A stretch of DNA of 30,279 nt, from the NCBI GenBank assembly GCA_036231525.1, contig JAZAGZ010000014.1:1-30279 (forward strand), written 5' to 3'. Source of the DNA: UBA6522 sp036231525 (GTDB taxonomy: Bacteria > Pseudomonadota > Gammaproteobacteria > Steroidobacterales > Rariloculaceae). The notes beneath the pieces were generated by a model. It had not been told where the DNA came from and ran no database searches. It worked only from the letters and a program-made list of their open reading frames with translations. How positions within the stretch are numbered: the stretch's first letter is position 1; each line of letters begins with the position of its first letter. The translations under genes and the position numbers were made by a program. Shown piece after piece: positions 17,642 through 24,408 of the stretch.

Positions 17642-18061
17642 TTAGTCATCCAAGTTATCAAGAGCTTTCTGGAAACGGTTCGCGTGAGAACGCTCAGCCT
17701 TTGCCAATGTCTCAAACCAATCCGCAATCTCCTCAAATCCCTCGTCTCGAGCTGACTTTGCCATACCGGGATACATGTCAGTGTACTCATGGGTCTCACC
17801 GGCAATAGCAGCCTTTAGATTCTCAGCAGTTGCACCAATAGGAAGCCCGGTAGCTGGGTCACCCACCCCCTCGAGATACTCAAGGTGACCATGAGCGTGA
17901 CCTGTTTCACCCTCGGCAGTTGATCGGAATACAGCGGCTACATCGTTATAGCCTTCGACATCAGCCTTCGCAGCAAAGTAAAGATAGCGTCGGTTTGCCT
18001 GAGATTCACCCGCAAACGCATCCTTAAGATTTTGCTCGGTCTGGCTCTCCTTTAAATTCAT
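17642..18061 (-). CDS. Rubrerythrin without a rubredoxin domain
   Basis: Rubrerythrins are ferritin-like diiron proteins that usually reduce hydrogen peroxide. The 139-residue product is a four-helix bundle with the expected ligand set: Glu19, Glu52 and His55 (EGETGH), Glu89 and Glu92 (AGETHEY), and Glu123 and His126 (KAERSH). Classical rubrerythrins (about 190 residues) add a C-terminal rubredoxin Cys4 domain, which is absent here: the protein stops at KALDNLDD. Another electron donor is therefore needed, and the next gene encodes a multi-cluster iron-sulfur protein. I chose the ATG at 18061 because AGGAGG lies just upstream; the frame extends to 18100 but without family similarity. It heads an operon with its own strong promoter. 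Confidence 0.92.
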   Translation of the reverse strand: MNLKESQTEQNLKDAFAGESQANRRYLYFAAKADVEGYNDVAAVFRSTAEGETGHAHGHLEYLEGVGDPATGLPIGATAENLKAAIAGETHEYTDMYPGMAKSARDEGFEEIADWFETLAKAERSHANRFQKALDNLDD

Positions 18062-18105
18062 TCCTTCCTCCTCATGATAAACCCTGGGGTTACTTTGCAC
18101 TTCCC

Positions 18106-18120
18106 CGGTCTAAACGACCG
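18106..18120 (-). other. Small hairpin in the rubrerythrin 5' leader
   Basis: CGGTC and GACCG form a 5-bp stem with a 5-base loop, and flanking wobble pairs could lengthen it to about 8 bp. A second inverted repeat, AACCC/GGGTT with a two-base loop, lies at 18080-18091, closer to the ribosome binding site. Both fall in the predicted leader of the rubrerythrin mRNA. They may affect mRNA stability or translation; no known riboswitch fold is recognised. Confidence 0.35.
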
Positions 18121-18130
18121 AGAAACTGAT

Positions 18131-18145
18131 TTAGACTCAGTCTAA
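18131..18145. promoter_or_regulatory. Perfect 15-bp palindrome (candidate operator) at the rubrerythrin promoter
   Basis: TTAGACTCAGTCTAA is a perfect 7-1-7 inverted repeat. It overlaps the last two bases of the -10 element at 18144-18149 and is centred close to the predicted transcription start, a position where a bound repressor would block initiation. A further AGACT half site lies 30 bp away at 18163-18167 in the -35 region. The 7-1-7 geometry resembles Fur/PerR-family boxes, and the GACT/AGTC arms also recall IscR-type sites, although those have a longer spacer. The cognate regulator is not known. Confidence 0.65.
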
Positions 18146-18172
18146 TGTAGTATGCGCTCCTGAGACTGTCAA
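18144..18172 (-). promoter_or_regulatory. Sigma70-type promoter of the rubrerythrin operon
   Basis: On the minus strand a perfect -35 TTGACA (18167-18172) is followed after exactly 17 bases by TACATT (18144-18149, four of six matches to TATAAT). Transcription would begin near 18137-18138, giving a leader of about 75 bases before the AGGAGG site and the ATG at 18061. This is the best promoter seen in the window, which suits an abundant or inducible stress protein. Confidence 0.7.
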
Positions 18173-18252
18173 CCAAAGTTTTCTGCGGATTAGGTTTGAC
18201 CACTTCAAAGACGCTGTGTACCGTGGCGCCCTAGCACAAGAGAGCTTAAGAA

Positions 18253-18498
18253 ATGGGCGAGAAGAAAAACCAGGGCGTGGGTGGGCTTGAGAAGTCTCTG
18301 GCCGAACTTGAAACTTTGGTCGAAAAATTAGAGGGCGGAGATCTCTCCCTAGAGGAAACGCTGAAGCATTTCGAACGCGGCGTAAAACTCACTCGGGAAT
18401 GCCAGACCACCTTGAAGGAAGCGGAACAAAAGGTCGAAATCCTATTGAACAAAACCGTAGAGGCCGAACCGTCCTCGTTTGAAGCCCCTGAAGAGTGA
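18253..18498 (+). CDS. xseB: Exodeoxyribonuclease VII small subunit
   Basis: XseB combines with XseA to form exonuclease VII, which degrades single-stranded DNA. The 81-residue protein is a helical hairpin with the family core LEKSLAELETLVEKLEGGDLSLEETLKHFERGVKL, written here as one conserved region (about 14-48 is its heart). Its length is normal. In many gammaproteobacteria xseB is followed by ispA and dxs. Here it stands alone on its strand, divergent from the rubrerythrin operon (191 bases between starts) and convergent with pgpA (41 bases between stops). A weak promoter-like pair, TTGACC (18196-18201) and TACCGT (18219-18224) with a 17-base gap, lies upstream. The identification is good. 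Confidence 0.92.
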   Translation: MGEKKNQGVGGLEKSLAELETLVEKLEGGDLSLEETLKHFERGVKLTRECQTTLKEAEQKVEILLNKTVEAEPSSFEAPEE

Positions 18499-18539
18499 AC
18501 GTTTCTAGAAAATACCTCCTTGTCACTGATCGCATCGAG

Positions 18540-19022
18540 CTATGGCATTAGTGCTCGCGCGAAAATCAAACAACCCACAGTAAAAACGCCTGCAACCAAG
18601 TCATCCAACATGATACCCATCCCTCCGCCCAGCCTACGATCCAGATCGCGGATCGGCCAAGGCTTGGCGATATCAAAAATTCTAAACAAAATAACTGCTG
18701 CCACCCACCAGCCAGGATTTGGCGGCAGGATTATGGAAACCCCTAGAAAACCAACAATCTCATCCCACACAATTGCGGGATGATCGTGTACTCCGAGCTG
18801 ACGAGCGCTCTCTCCGCAAATCCAGACACCGAACCCAAACAAAGCGGCAACCACGGCTATCCTCACCACAAGAGGAAGTGGCATCATCAGCCATCCGGGG
18901 ATAATCGCAATGAGCGTCCCTGCTGTACCTGGTCCTTTCGGCACAAGCCCAACCCCAAAACCCAAAGCTAGCAGATGAATGGGGCGTCTCAGTAGAGTGA
19001 ACGAAATAGAATCAGTGACCAT
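18540..19022 (-). CDS. pgpA: Phosphatidylglycerophosphatase A
   Basis: PgpA dephosphorylates phosphatidylglycerophosphate to phosphatidylglycerol at the inner membrane. The 160-residue protein has several hydrophobic segments and the family motifs GLVPKGPGTAGTL (about 25-37), HDHPAIVWDEIVGFL (about 79-93) and RIFDIAKPWPIRDLDRR (about 114-130), ending with GGGMGIMLDDLVAGV. These acidic residues bind the metal. The frame is open to 19112, but MVTDSISFTLLRRPIHL at 19022 is the natural start, with an 11-base overlap with the end of thiL. The thiL-pgpA order after nusB is the usual gammaproteobacterial one. The identification is firm. Confidence 0.94.
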   Translation of the reverse strand: MVTDSISFTLLRRPIHLLALGFGVGLVPKGPGTAGTLIAIIPGWLMMPLPLVVRIAVVAALFGFGVWICGESARQLGVHDHPAIVWDEIVGFLGVSIILPPNPGWWVAAVILFRIFDIAKPWPIRDLDRRLGGGMGIMLDDLVAGVFTVGCLIFARALMP

Positions 19023-19977
19023 GTTCAAAGTGCACATAACCTCTTGAGGCAGGCCTAAAAGGTTCTCCCGCGCGTCGACAGACAACCCCCGACTCCTCGG
19101 TAAGTTGACCAATTAGATGTACTTTGGTCTCGAGCAGTTCTAACGCCTGCTCAATAGCCCGCGCTTGAGTCGGCGATGCCGTAAAACATAACTCATAATC
19201 GTCACCACCGCTCAACGCAAAAGTCTGAGCGGTCTCAAGGCGAAATAAGGCAAGAAGTTCAGCAGATAACGGTAGTTGCTCCACGTCTATAACCGCCCCA
19301 CAACGACTAGCATCGCAGAGATGTCCAAGATCTGCGAGCAGTCCATCGGAAATATCGATTGCCGCACTCACAAGACCACCCAGAGCGAGACCTTCTGCCA
19401 CCCGCGGTGACGGTTTCAAGAACCGATTCTTGAGCGTTTGGTGAGCAGCGCTTGCATCATTCTTACCCTCGCCCAAAAGCGCTAAACCCGCCGCGCTATC
19501 ACCAAGAGAGCCGGTAACATAAATATCGTCACCAGCCTGAGCGCCGCTACGAGTCATCAGATGAGCTGTTTGACCGACGCCAACTAGTTGCACTGTCACA
19601 GTAAGTGGTCCCCGAACAAGATCACCACCTACCAGACTTACGCCATGTTGATTCGCGAGTTCGAAGAACCCCTCTGCAAATTTTTCGATCCAAACATCGT
19701 CCGCGCTCGGCAACGTCAACGCTAAGGTACACCAACGAGGTTCTGCTCCCATCGCTGCTAAATCACTAAGATTTACAGCCAAAATACGATAACCGATGGC
19801 GTCACCGGAAAGCGTGTCCGGAAAGTGCACCCCTTCCACAAACGTATCTGTCGTAATAACCACAGGTCCATTGACCTGTAAGACGGCTGCATCATCACCG
19901 ATACCCAATAAAACGTCCCGGTCCTCAGTCGGGCGGGTGAAGTAGCGATCAATGATTTGAAACTCGTCTTGGCTCAT
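19012..19977 (-). CDS. thiL: Thiamine-monophosphate kinase
   Basis: ThiL phosphorylates thiamine monophosphate to thiamine pyrophosphate, the active cofactor. The 321-residue product belongs to the AIR-synthase/PurM fold and shows LLGIGDDAAVL near residue 30, TTDTFVEGVHF (about 43-53), NLSDLAAMGA and SLVGGDLVRG, plus the C-terminal AIDISDGLLADLGHL and LSGGDDYELCF motifs. The start is the ATG at 19977, preceded in frame by a TTG that I reject. It begins four bases after the nusB stop and overlaps pgpA by 11 bases. No TPP riboswitch was recognised nearby, which fits its place inside an operon. Confidence 0.96.
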   Translation of the reverse strand: MSQDEFQIIDRYFTRPTEDRDVLLGIGDDAAVLQVNGPVVITTDTFVEGVHFPDTLSGDAIGYRILAVNLSDLAAMGAEPRWCTLALTLPSADDVWIEKFAEGFFELANQHGVSLVGGDLVRGPLTVTVQLVGVGQTAHLMTRSGAQAGDDIYVTGSLGDSAAGLALLGEGKNDASAAHQTLKNRFLKPSPRVAEGLALGGLVSAAIDISDGLLADLGHLCDASRCGAVIDVEQLPLSAELLALFRLETAQTFALSGGDDYELCFTASPTQARAIEQALELLETKVHLIGQLTEESGVVCRRAGEPFRPASRGYVHFEHGH

Positions 19978-19981
19978 CAAA

Positions 19982-20425
19982 CTAATCAGCAGTATTTCGG
20001 CTTGTTATTTTTTTTGCTGTCCCATCAAGAACAGCGTTAACGAATCTGAAACAGTCGGAAGGACCGTAACGTTTGGCGAGTTCTACAGCTTCATTGATTA
20101 TGACCTTAGTCGGAACATCATCTCGCTCGTTCAGTTCGGCCAGACCTAACAGTAATACGGCGCGACTAACAGCATCCACATGCTCAACTTTACGATCCGC
20201 GTGATCTCCGATCGTGCTATCCAAGCGTTTGACGTCGCCTAACACAATGTGCAGGAGTTCTCGAAAATAAGCCTGATCAATACGCTCGAATTCCGGTAGG
20301 CTCGCAAATTGCTCTGTCAGTTCCACCTCACCGTGATCCGCAAGCTGCCACTGATACAACGCTTTGATGAGCAGTTCACGCGCACCGTGTCGTGCGCGAA
20401 TTAAGCTACCATCTTGCTCCAGCAT
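19982..20425 (-). CDS. nusB: Transcription antitermination factor NusB
   Basis: NusB joins NusE (ribosomal protein S10) on boxA RNA to prevent early termination, mainly in rRNA operons. The 147-residue protein is all-helical, with the family opening RARHGARELLIKALYQWQLA, the central HVDAVSRAVLLLGLAEL and the C-terminal VIINEAVELAKRYGPSD and RFVNAVLDG segments. The length is normal (E. coli 139). It lies 25 bases after ribH and 4 before thiL, in the conserved ribH-nusB-thiL order. The identification is firm. Confidence 0.96.
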   Translation of the reverse strand: MLEQDGSLIRARHGARELLIKALYQWQLADHGEVELTEQFASLPEFERIDQAYFRELLHIVLGDVKRLDSTIGDHADRKVEHVDAVSRAVLLLGLAELNERDDVPTKVIINEAVELAKRYGPSDCFRFVNAVLDGTAKKITSRNTAD

Positions 20426-20450
20426 TTTGGCTACTCATCGCTGGGAGCAC

Positions 20451-20969
20451 TCAGTGCCCCAACTGCCTGAGCAAAGTAGCCATTTCGATAGCCGATGCAG
20501 CAGCGTCTACGCCTTTATCGCGGGGTTTTTTATATTCCTCGCCATCAAACACATAGTTGTCTGCCTTGGTTCCCGCTCTCTCAATCCCTTGCTGCATCAC
20601 ATCCACTGTTAGGATTCCAAAGCTCACTGGAATTTCATGATCCAGGCTAACTTCACTAACGCCTCGAGCCGCCTCACCCGCCACGAACTCAAAATGTGGT
20701 GTATCTCCCCGAATGACACAACCAAGGGCAATCAGCGCATCGTAACGTTTAGAATTTGCCAGTTTCTTTAGAGCCAATGGAATCTCGAAAGCTCCGGGAA
20801 CTCGAACGACTTCTATGTCACCGACATCTGCCCCTTTCTTTATCAGGGTGTCTATTGCGGCACCCACCAAACGATTAACGATGTAATCATTAAATTTCGA
20901 GGCTACGACACCGAATCTTAGACCGCGAGCATTGAGTTCACCTTCAACTGTATTTACACGTTCGGCCAT
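20451..20969 (-). CDS. ribH: 6,7-dimethyl-8-ribityllumazine synthase with an internal insertion
   Basis: RibH condenses 5-amino-6-ribitylaminouracil with 3,4-dihydroxy-2-butanone 4-phosphate to form lumazine, the precursor of riboflavin. The 172-residue product has VVASKFND (about 21-28), VPGAFEIP (about 57-64) and GCVIRGDTPHFEFV with the catalytic His92. It is longer than E. coli RibH (156). After ERAGTKA about 14 extra residues (NYVFDGEEYKKPR at their core) precede KGVDAAASAIEMATLL, where most homologues read GTKAGNKG. This is the helix 4/5 kink linked to icosahedral versus pentameric assembly. The ATG at 20969 gives the normal N terminus; the longer open frame would overlap ribBX. The identity is firm. 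Confidence 0.95.
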   Translation of the reverse strand: MAERVNTVEGELNARGLRFGVVASKFNDYIVNRLVGAAIDTLIKKGADVGDIEVVRVPGAFEIPLALKKLANSKRYDALIALGCVIRGDTPHFEFVAGEAARGVSEVSLDHEIPVSFGILTVDVMQQGIERAGTKADNYVFDGEEYKKPRDKGVDAAASAIEMATLLRQLGH

Positions 20970-20976
20970 GGCGTTC

Positions 20977-22143
20977 CTAAACCGCTCCCTCATCAGAAAC
21001 TTCTTCAGAAGAAACATATTCAACCACTTCTAAACCGAATCCCGAGATCGCATGCATAGTCTTCGGCGCACTTAAGACACGCATCCGCCGTACACCAAGT
21101 GCTCTAAGAATCTGTGCCCCGATCCCGAATGTTTTTAACTCTGCCGTGTGGTCTCTGCGTGTCACAAGCTCATCGCGTTGTGCCTCAAGCCCCCTCACTG
21201 CTCGCATGAGATCTTTGGGCAACTCCTCCTGCCGAAGTATCACGATGACACCGCAACCTTCCTCAGCTACCAGCTTCATCGCACTTCGCAATGGCCAACC
21301 CAATTTAGGATCCTGAATCCCAACGACATCGCTTAGAGTATCCTGAAGATGCACTCGAACCAATGTGGGGGTCTCATCGTCAGGCTTACCGCGGACTAAC
21401 GCAACGTGCACTGCCTGATTGATATGATCCTCCATACAAACCAATCGAAATGGTCCGAATTCAGTCTCAACCTCAAGGTCGGCAACAGCCTCTACTGACT
21501 CCTCCTTTGAAAGCCGATAGCTAATTAACTCCGCAATGCTGCCAATCTTCAAATCATGGTGTTGCGCGAAACGCCGGAGATCGTCTCTTCGAGCCATCGT
21601 GCCATCCTCATTGAGGATCTCTACAATCATGGCAGCAGGTTCAAAGCCAGCCAACCTGACTAAATCACAACCCGCCTCCGTATGCCCAGCGCGCGTAAGG
21701 ACGCCTCCGGGCTGAGCCATCAATGGGAAAACATGTCCGGGTTGGCGAAGATCATCCGGCTTAGCGCCGGGAGCAACCGCTGCGCGAATGGTACGCGCTC
21801 TATCATGGGCTGAAATTCCAGTCGTAATGCCCTCGGCCGCCTCAATAGAAACCGTGAAATTTGTGGCGCGTCGTCGATTCGTATCGCTTACCATTAGCGG
21901 TAAGCACAACTGCTCACAACGCTCATCAGTTAGCGTGAGACAAACCAGCCCACGGCCGTATCGAGCCATAAAGTTAACGTCTTCAAAACTCACCTTGCTA
22001 GCCGCCATAATTAGATCGCCTTCGTTCTCGCGATCCTCGTCATCCATAATGACGACCATCTTGCCCTCACGCAGGTCTGCAATAATTTCTTCGGTGCTAT
22101 TTAGCCCCGACCAAGCGGATTTATTCGTGGCTTGTGTAACCAT
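20977..22143 (-). CDS. ribB: 3,4-dihydroxy-2-butanone-4-phosphate synthase with degenerate GTP cyclohydrolase II domain (RibBX)
   Basis: The N-terminal half (about 1-215) makes the four-carbon riboflavin precursor from ribulose 5-phosphate. Its active-site motifs are intact: DDEDRENEGDL, SAHDRARTI and RAGHTEAGCDL. The C-terminal half has the fold of GTP cyclohydrolase II, but the zinc site is gone. Where RibA has a Cys-x10-Cys-x-Cys pattern, this protein reads VRVHLQDTLSDVVGIQDP with no cysteine, and the HRQEGRNIG-type catalytic stretch is LRQEELPKDL. It is therefore the RibBX variant known from Proteobacteria, not a bifunctional RibBA. It overlaps the riboflavin synthase gene by 23 bases and precedes ribH by 7. 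A separate ribA is expected elsewhere in the genome. Confidence 0.94.
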   Translation of the reverse strand: MVTQATNKSAWSGLNSTEEIIADLREGKMVVIMDDEDRENEGDLIMAASKVSFEDVNFMARYGRGLVCLTLTDERCEQLCLPLMVSDTNRRRATNFTVSIEAAEGITTGISAHDRARTIRAAVAPGAKPDDLRQPGHVFPLMAQPGGVLTRAGHTEAGCDLVRLAGFEPAAMIVEILNEDGTMARRDDLRRFAQHHDLKIGSIAELISYRLSKEESVEAVADLEVETEFGPFRLVCMEDHINQAVHVALVRGKPDDETPTLVRVHLQDTLSDVVGIQDPKLGWPLRSAMKLVAEEGCGVIVILRQEELPKDLMRAVRGLEAQRDELVTRRDHTAELKTFGIGAQILRALGVRRMRVLSAPKTMHAISGFGLEVVEYVSSEEVSDEGAV

Positions 22144-22774
22144 ATCTTTCTAATAACTCCAGGTTGATACCTGAAGCCCCGTCTCCACACTGAACTAACC
22201 GTTCTAAGTAACGCGCAACAATGTCGACCTCAATATTAACAGCGGTACCGGGCTTGTACCCGGCAATGACAGTCATTTCCCCTGTATGGGGGATGATATT
22301 CACCTGAAAAGTAGTATTTTTCACTGCATTGACGGTTAAGCTGACCCCATCCACTGCCACAGAGCCCTTTTGGGCAATATACGGTACCAGCACCTCGTCC
22401 ACCTGGATTCGGAGCATTATTGAGCGTGCCACTTCCTCTACACTTTCGACTTGCCCAACGCCATCCACATGCCCTGTCATCAGATGTCCGTCCAATGAAT
22501 CTCCTAGCCGCAAAGCGTTTTCCAAATTAACCGGATCTCCCACGGTCAAATCGCCAAGCGTAGTAGCAGACAATGTCTCAACTGAAACGTCCGACGTGAA
22601 GCACTCAGAGTCACAAACGGTCACAGTCAAACAAACCCCATTAACTGCAATGCTATCCCCCGGATGGAACTCCGGCAAAGCAACGCTTTTGACCCCGATG
22701 GTCAAACGCTGATCGCCACCGGCATCCTCTCGCTCTAGGATGCGCCCAACTCCCTTTACGATTCCGCTAAACAT
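22121..22774 (-). CDS. ribE: Riboflavin synthase alpha chain
   Basis: This enzyme dismutates two lumazine molecules into riboflavin and the pyrimidine precursor, the last step of the pathway. The 217-residue product has the two tandem lumazine-binding barrels. The first starts MFSGIVKGVGRI and contains SIAVNGVCLTV; the second starts near HLMTGHVDGVG and contains SVAVDGVSLTVNAV. The C-terminal trimerisation helix includes VDIVARYLERL. The gene is called ribE, or ribC in E. coli naming. It overlaps ribD by 19 bases at its start and ribBX by 23 bases at its end, so translation of the rib genes is probably coupled. The identification is firm. Confidence 0.96.
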   Translation of the reverse strand: MFSGIVKGVGRILEREDAGGDQRLTIGVKSVALPEFHPGDSIAVNGVCLTVTVCDSECFTSDVSVETLSATTLGDLTVGDPVNLENALRLGDSLDGHLMTGHVDGVGQVESVEEVARSIMLRIQVDEVLVPYIAQKGSVAVDGVSLTVNAVKNTTFQVNIIPHTGEMTVIAGYKPGTAVNIEVDIVARYLERLVQCGDGASGINLELLERYGYTSHE

Positions 22775-23877
22775 GCAACAATCCGTAAATCGCTCCCAAC
22801 CTTTCGAACATCTTCGTACTTGACCTGAATCCGACGCTCAAGACTCGTTAGTGGCTCTATGGCAAACATTCCCTGAGCATCGGTCCCGAGCAAATGAGGC
22901 GCAATGTAAATAACAAACTCGTCGATAAGCCCCATCTCTAGTAGAGCGCCGTTCAATGTTGATCCTGCCTCCACCCAAAGCTCGTTGAACTCCAATTCGC
23001 CCAAACGCTGCATGACTTGCTTCAGATCACAGCGATTCGAACCAGAAACCACCTCAACAGCAACCCCCTGACGCATGAGATCTTCTGTCTTCTCCATCGC
23101 TGCCTGCCGACTAGGACCCTGATCATGTGTCGTGAAGATAATGACATCGCCAGACAAGGATAGAAGTTTTGCATTCAAGGGTGTTTGCAACTGGGCGTCG
23201 ATGACAACCCGCGCCGGTTGTACGATCGACCGATCCACATCCTCTAACCTAGCATTTAGTGAAGGGTTGTCAGCCAATACAGTTCCCACACCTGTCACGA
23301 TTGCGCTAGAACGCGCCCGCCAGCGGTGTACGTCTGCTCTGGCCGCTTCCCCCGTAATCCACTGACTCTCACCGCCCGCAAGAGCTGTTCGTCCATCCAA
23401 ACTAACAGCAAGCTTGCTGCGAATCAGCGGTCTTTTACGCGTCATTCGTGAGAAATAGCCTGGGTTAAGTGCAACCGCAGATTGCTCAAGTACGCCCAGC
23501 ACAACCTCTATCCCGGCCGCTTCGAGTCTACGTATTCCTGTGCCAGCAACCTTGGGATTTGGATCGAGGACAGCACACACAACCCTTGCTACCCCCGCCC
23601 CGATCAATTCATCAGCGCAAGGTCCTGTGCGCCCAGTGTGACTACACGGTTCAAGCGTGACGAAAACATTCGCACCTTGGCTTTTGCTACCCGCCTGCTC
23701 TAACGCCATCCGTTCCGCATGTAACTCTCCTGCCCGCACATGCCAACCCTCCCCAATAACCTCTCCCGCTTTAGTTAACACGCAACCGACGCGTGGATTC
23801 GGGTCCGCCGTGTATAGCCCCTTATTCGCTAGACGTAACGCTCGAGCCATATAGACTTGATCTGGCTGAACGGTCAT
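22756..23877 (-). CDS. ribD: Bifunctional pyrimidine deaminase / reductase RibD
   Basis: RibD carries out the second and third steps of riboflavin synthesis: deamination of the pyrimidinone and NADPH reduction of the ribosyl side chain. The 373-residue protein has the N-terminal cytidine-deaminase-type zinc site HAERMAL with TLEPCSHTGRTGPC (about 50-90). The C-terminal RibD reductase domain starts about residue 145 (RPLIRSKLAVSLDGRTAL) and includes LWVEAGSTLNGALLE. Both halves are complete. The start ATG overlaps the nrdR stop (4 bases), the usual nrdR-ribD coupling. There is no FMN riboswitch in front of it, since it is internal to the operon. The identification is firm. Confidence 0.96.
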   Translation of the reverse strand: MTVQPDQVYMARALRLANKGLYTADPNPRVGCVLTKAGEVIGEGWHVRAGELHAERMALEQAGSKSQGANVFVTLEPCSHTGRTGPCADELIGAGVARVVCAVLDPNPKVAGTGIRRLEAAGIEVVLGVLEQSAVALNPGYFSRMTRKRPLIRSKLAVSLDGRTALAGGESQWITGEAARADVHRWRARSSAIVTGVGTVLADNPSLNARLEDVDRSIVQPARVVIDAQLQTPLNAKLLSLSGDVIIFTTHDQGPSRQAAMEKTEDLMRQGVAVEVVSGSNRCDLKQVMQRLGELEFNELWVEAGSTLNGALLEMGLIDEFVIYIAPHLLGTDAQGMFAIEPLTSLERRIQVKYEDVRKVGSDLRIVACLAES

Positions 23878-24380
23878 TCGTTTTCATCGTCCGGCAGCAA
23901 AGACATTTGCTCACGATCAACTAGGCTGGAGAGCGACTGAAGCTTTTCGATTTCCTCTTGAAACTCAGTAACGTCTTGAAAGCTTCTGTAAACAGAGGCA
24001 TAACGAACGTAGGCAATCTCATCCAAACCGCGCAACTCCTCCATCACCATATCGCCAATAAAACGGCCTGTAACTTCTCGCTCGCCCATCGTCTGTAGAC
24101 TATGCGTAATCCGCTCAATACTCTCTTCTACATCCTTGCTCTTAACAGGACGCTTTTCCAATGCCCTTTCGATACCACTACGTAGCTTAACCTCGTCAAA
24201 AGGTTCACGCCGGTCGTCGCGCTTAATAACATAAGGCATAACCAACTCGGCTGTTTCAAACGTCGTGTATCGCTCACTACAAATCAGGCACTCGCGTCTA
24301 CGACGCACCTGCCAACCCTCGCCCGCTAAACGAGAATCGATAACTTTGGTTTCTTCGTGATTACAGAATGGACAGTGCAC
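23874..24380 (-). CDS. nrdR: Transcriptional repressor NrdR
   Basis: NrdR represses ribonucleotide reductase genes by sensing ATP/dATP through an ATP cone. The 168-residue product begins MHCPFCNHEETKVIDSR and has a zinc ribbon of two CxxC pairs (CPFC and CLIC), followed by the ATP-cone domain (PYVIKRDDRREPFDEVKL, about 50-140). The start is GTG at 24380, certain because the cysteine motif begins at residue 3. It lies 28 bases after glyA and overlaps ribD by 4. NrdR boxes would be expected before nrd genes, which are not in this window. The identification is firm. Confidence 0.97.
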   Translation of the reverse strand: MHCPFCNHEETKVIDSRLAGEGWQVRRRRECLICSERYTTFETAELVMPYVIKRDDRREPFDEVKLRSGIERALEKRPVKSKDVEESIERITHSLQTMGEREVTGRFIGDMVMEELRGLDEIAYVRYASVYRSFQDVTEFQEEIEKLQSLSSLVDREQMSLLPDDENE

Positions 24381-24408
24381 GAGGCGCCCCGTTTAACTAA
24401 CCCTAGAC

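Noticed and set aside
22329..22712. Plus-strand 127-residue open frame inside riboflavin synthase
   Set aside because: It is the complementary shadow of a fully conserved gene, low in complexity (Ser/Thr/Pro-rich), as expected of an antisense frame.
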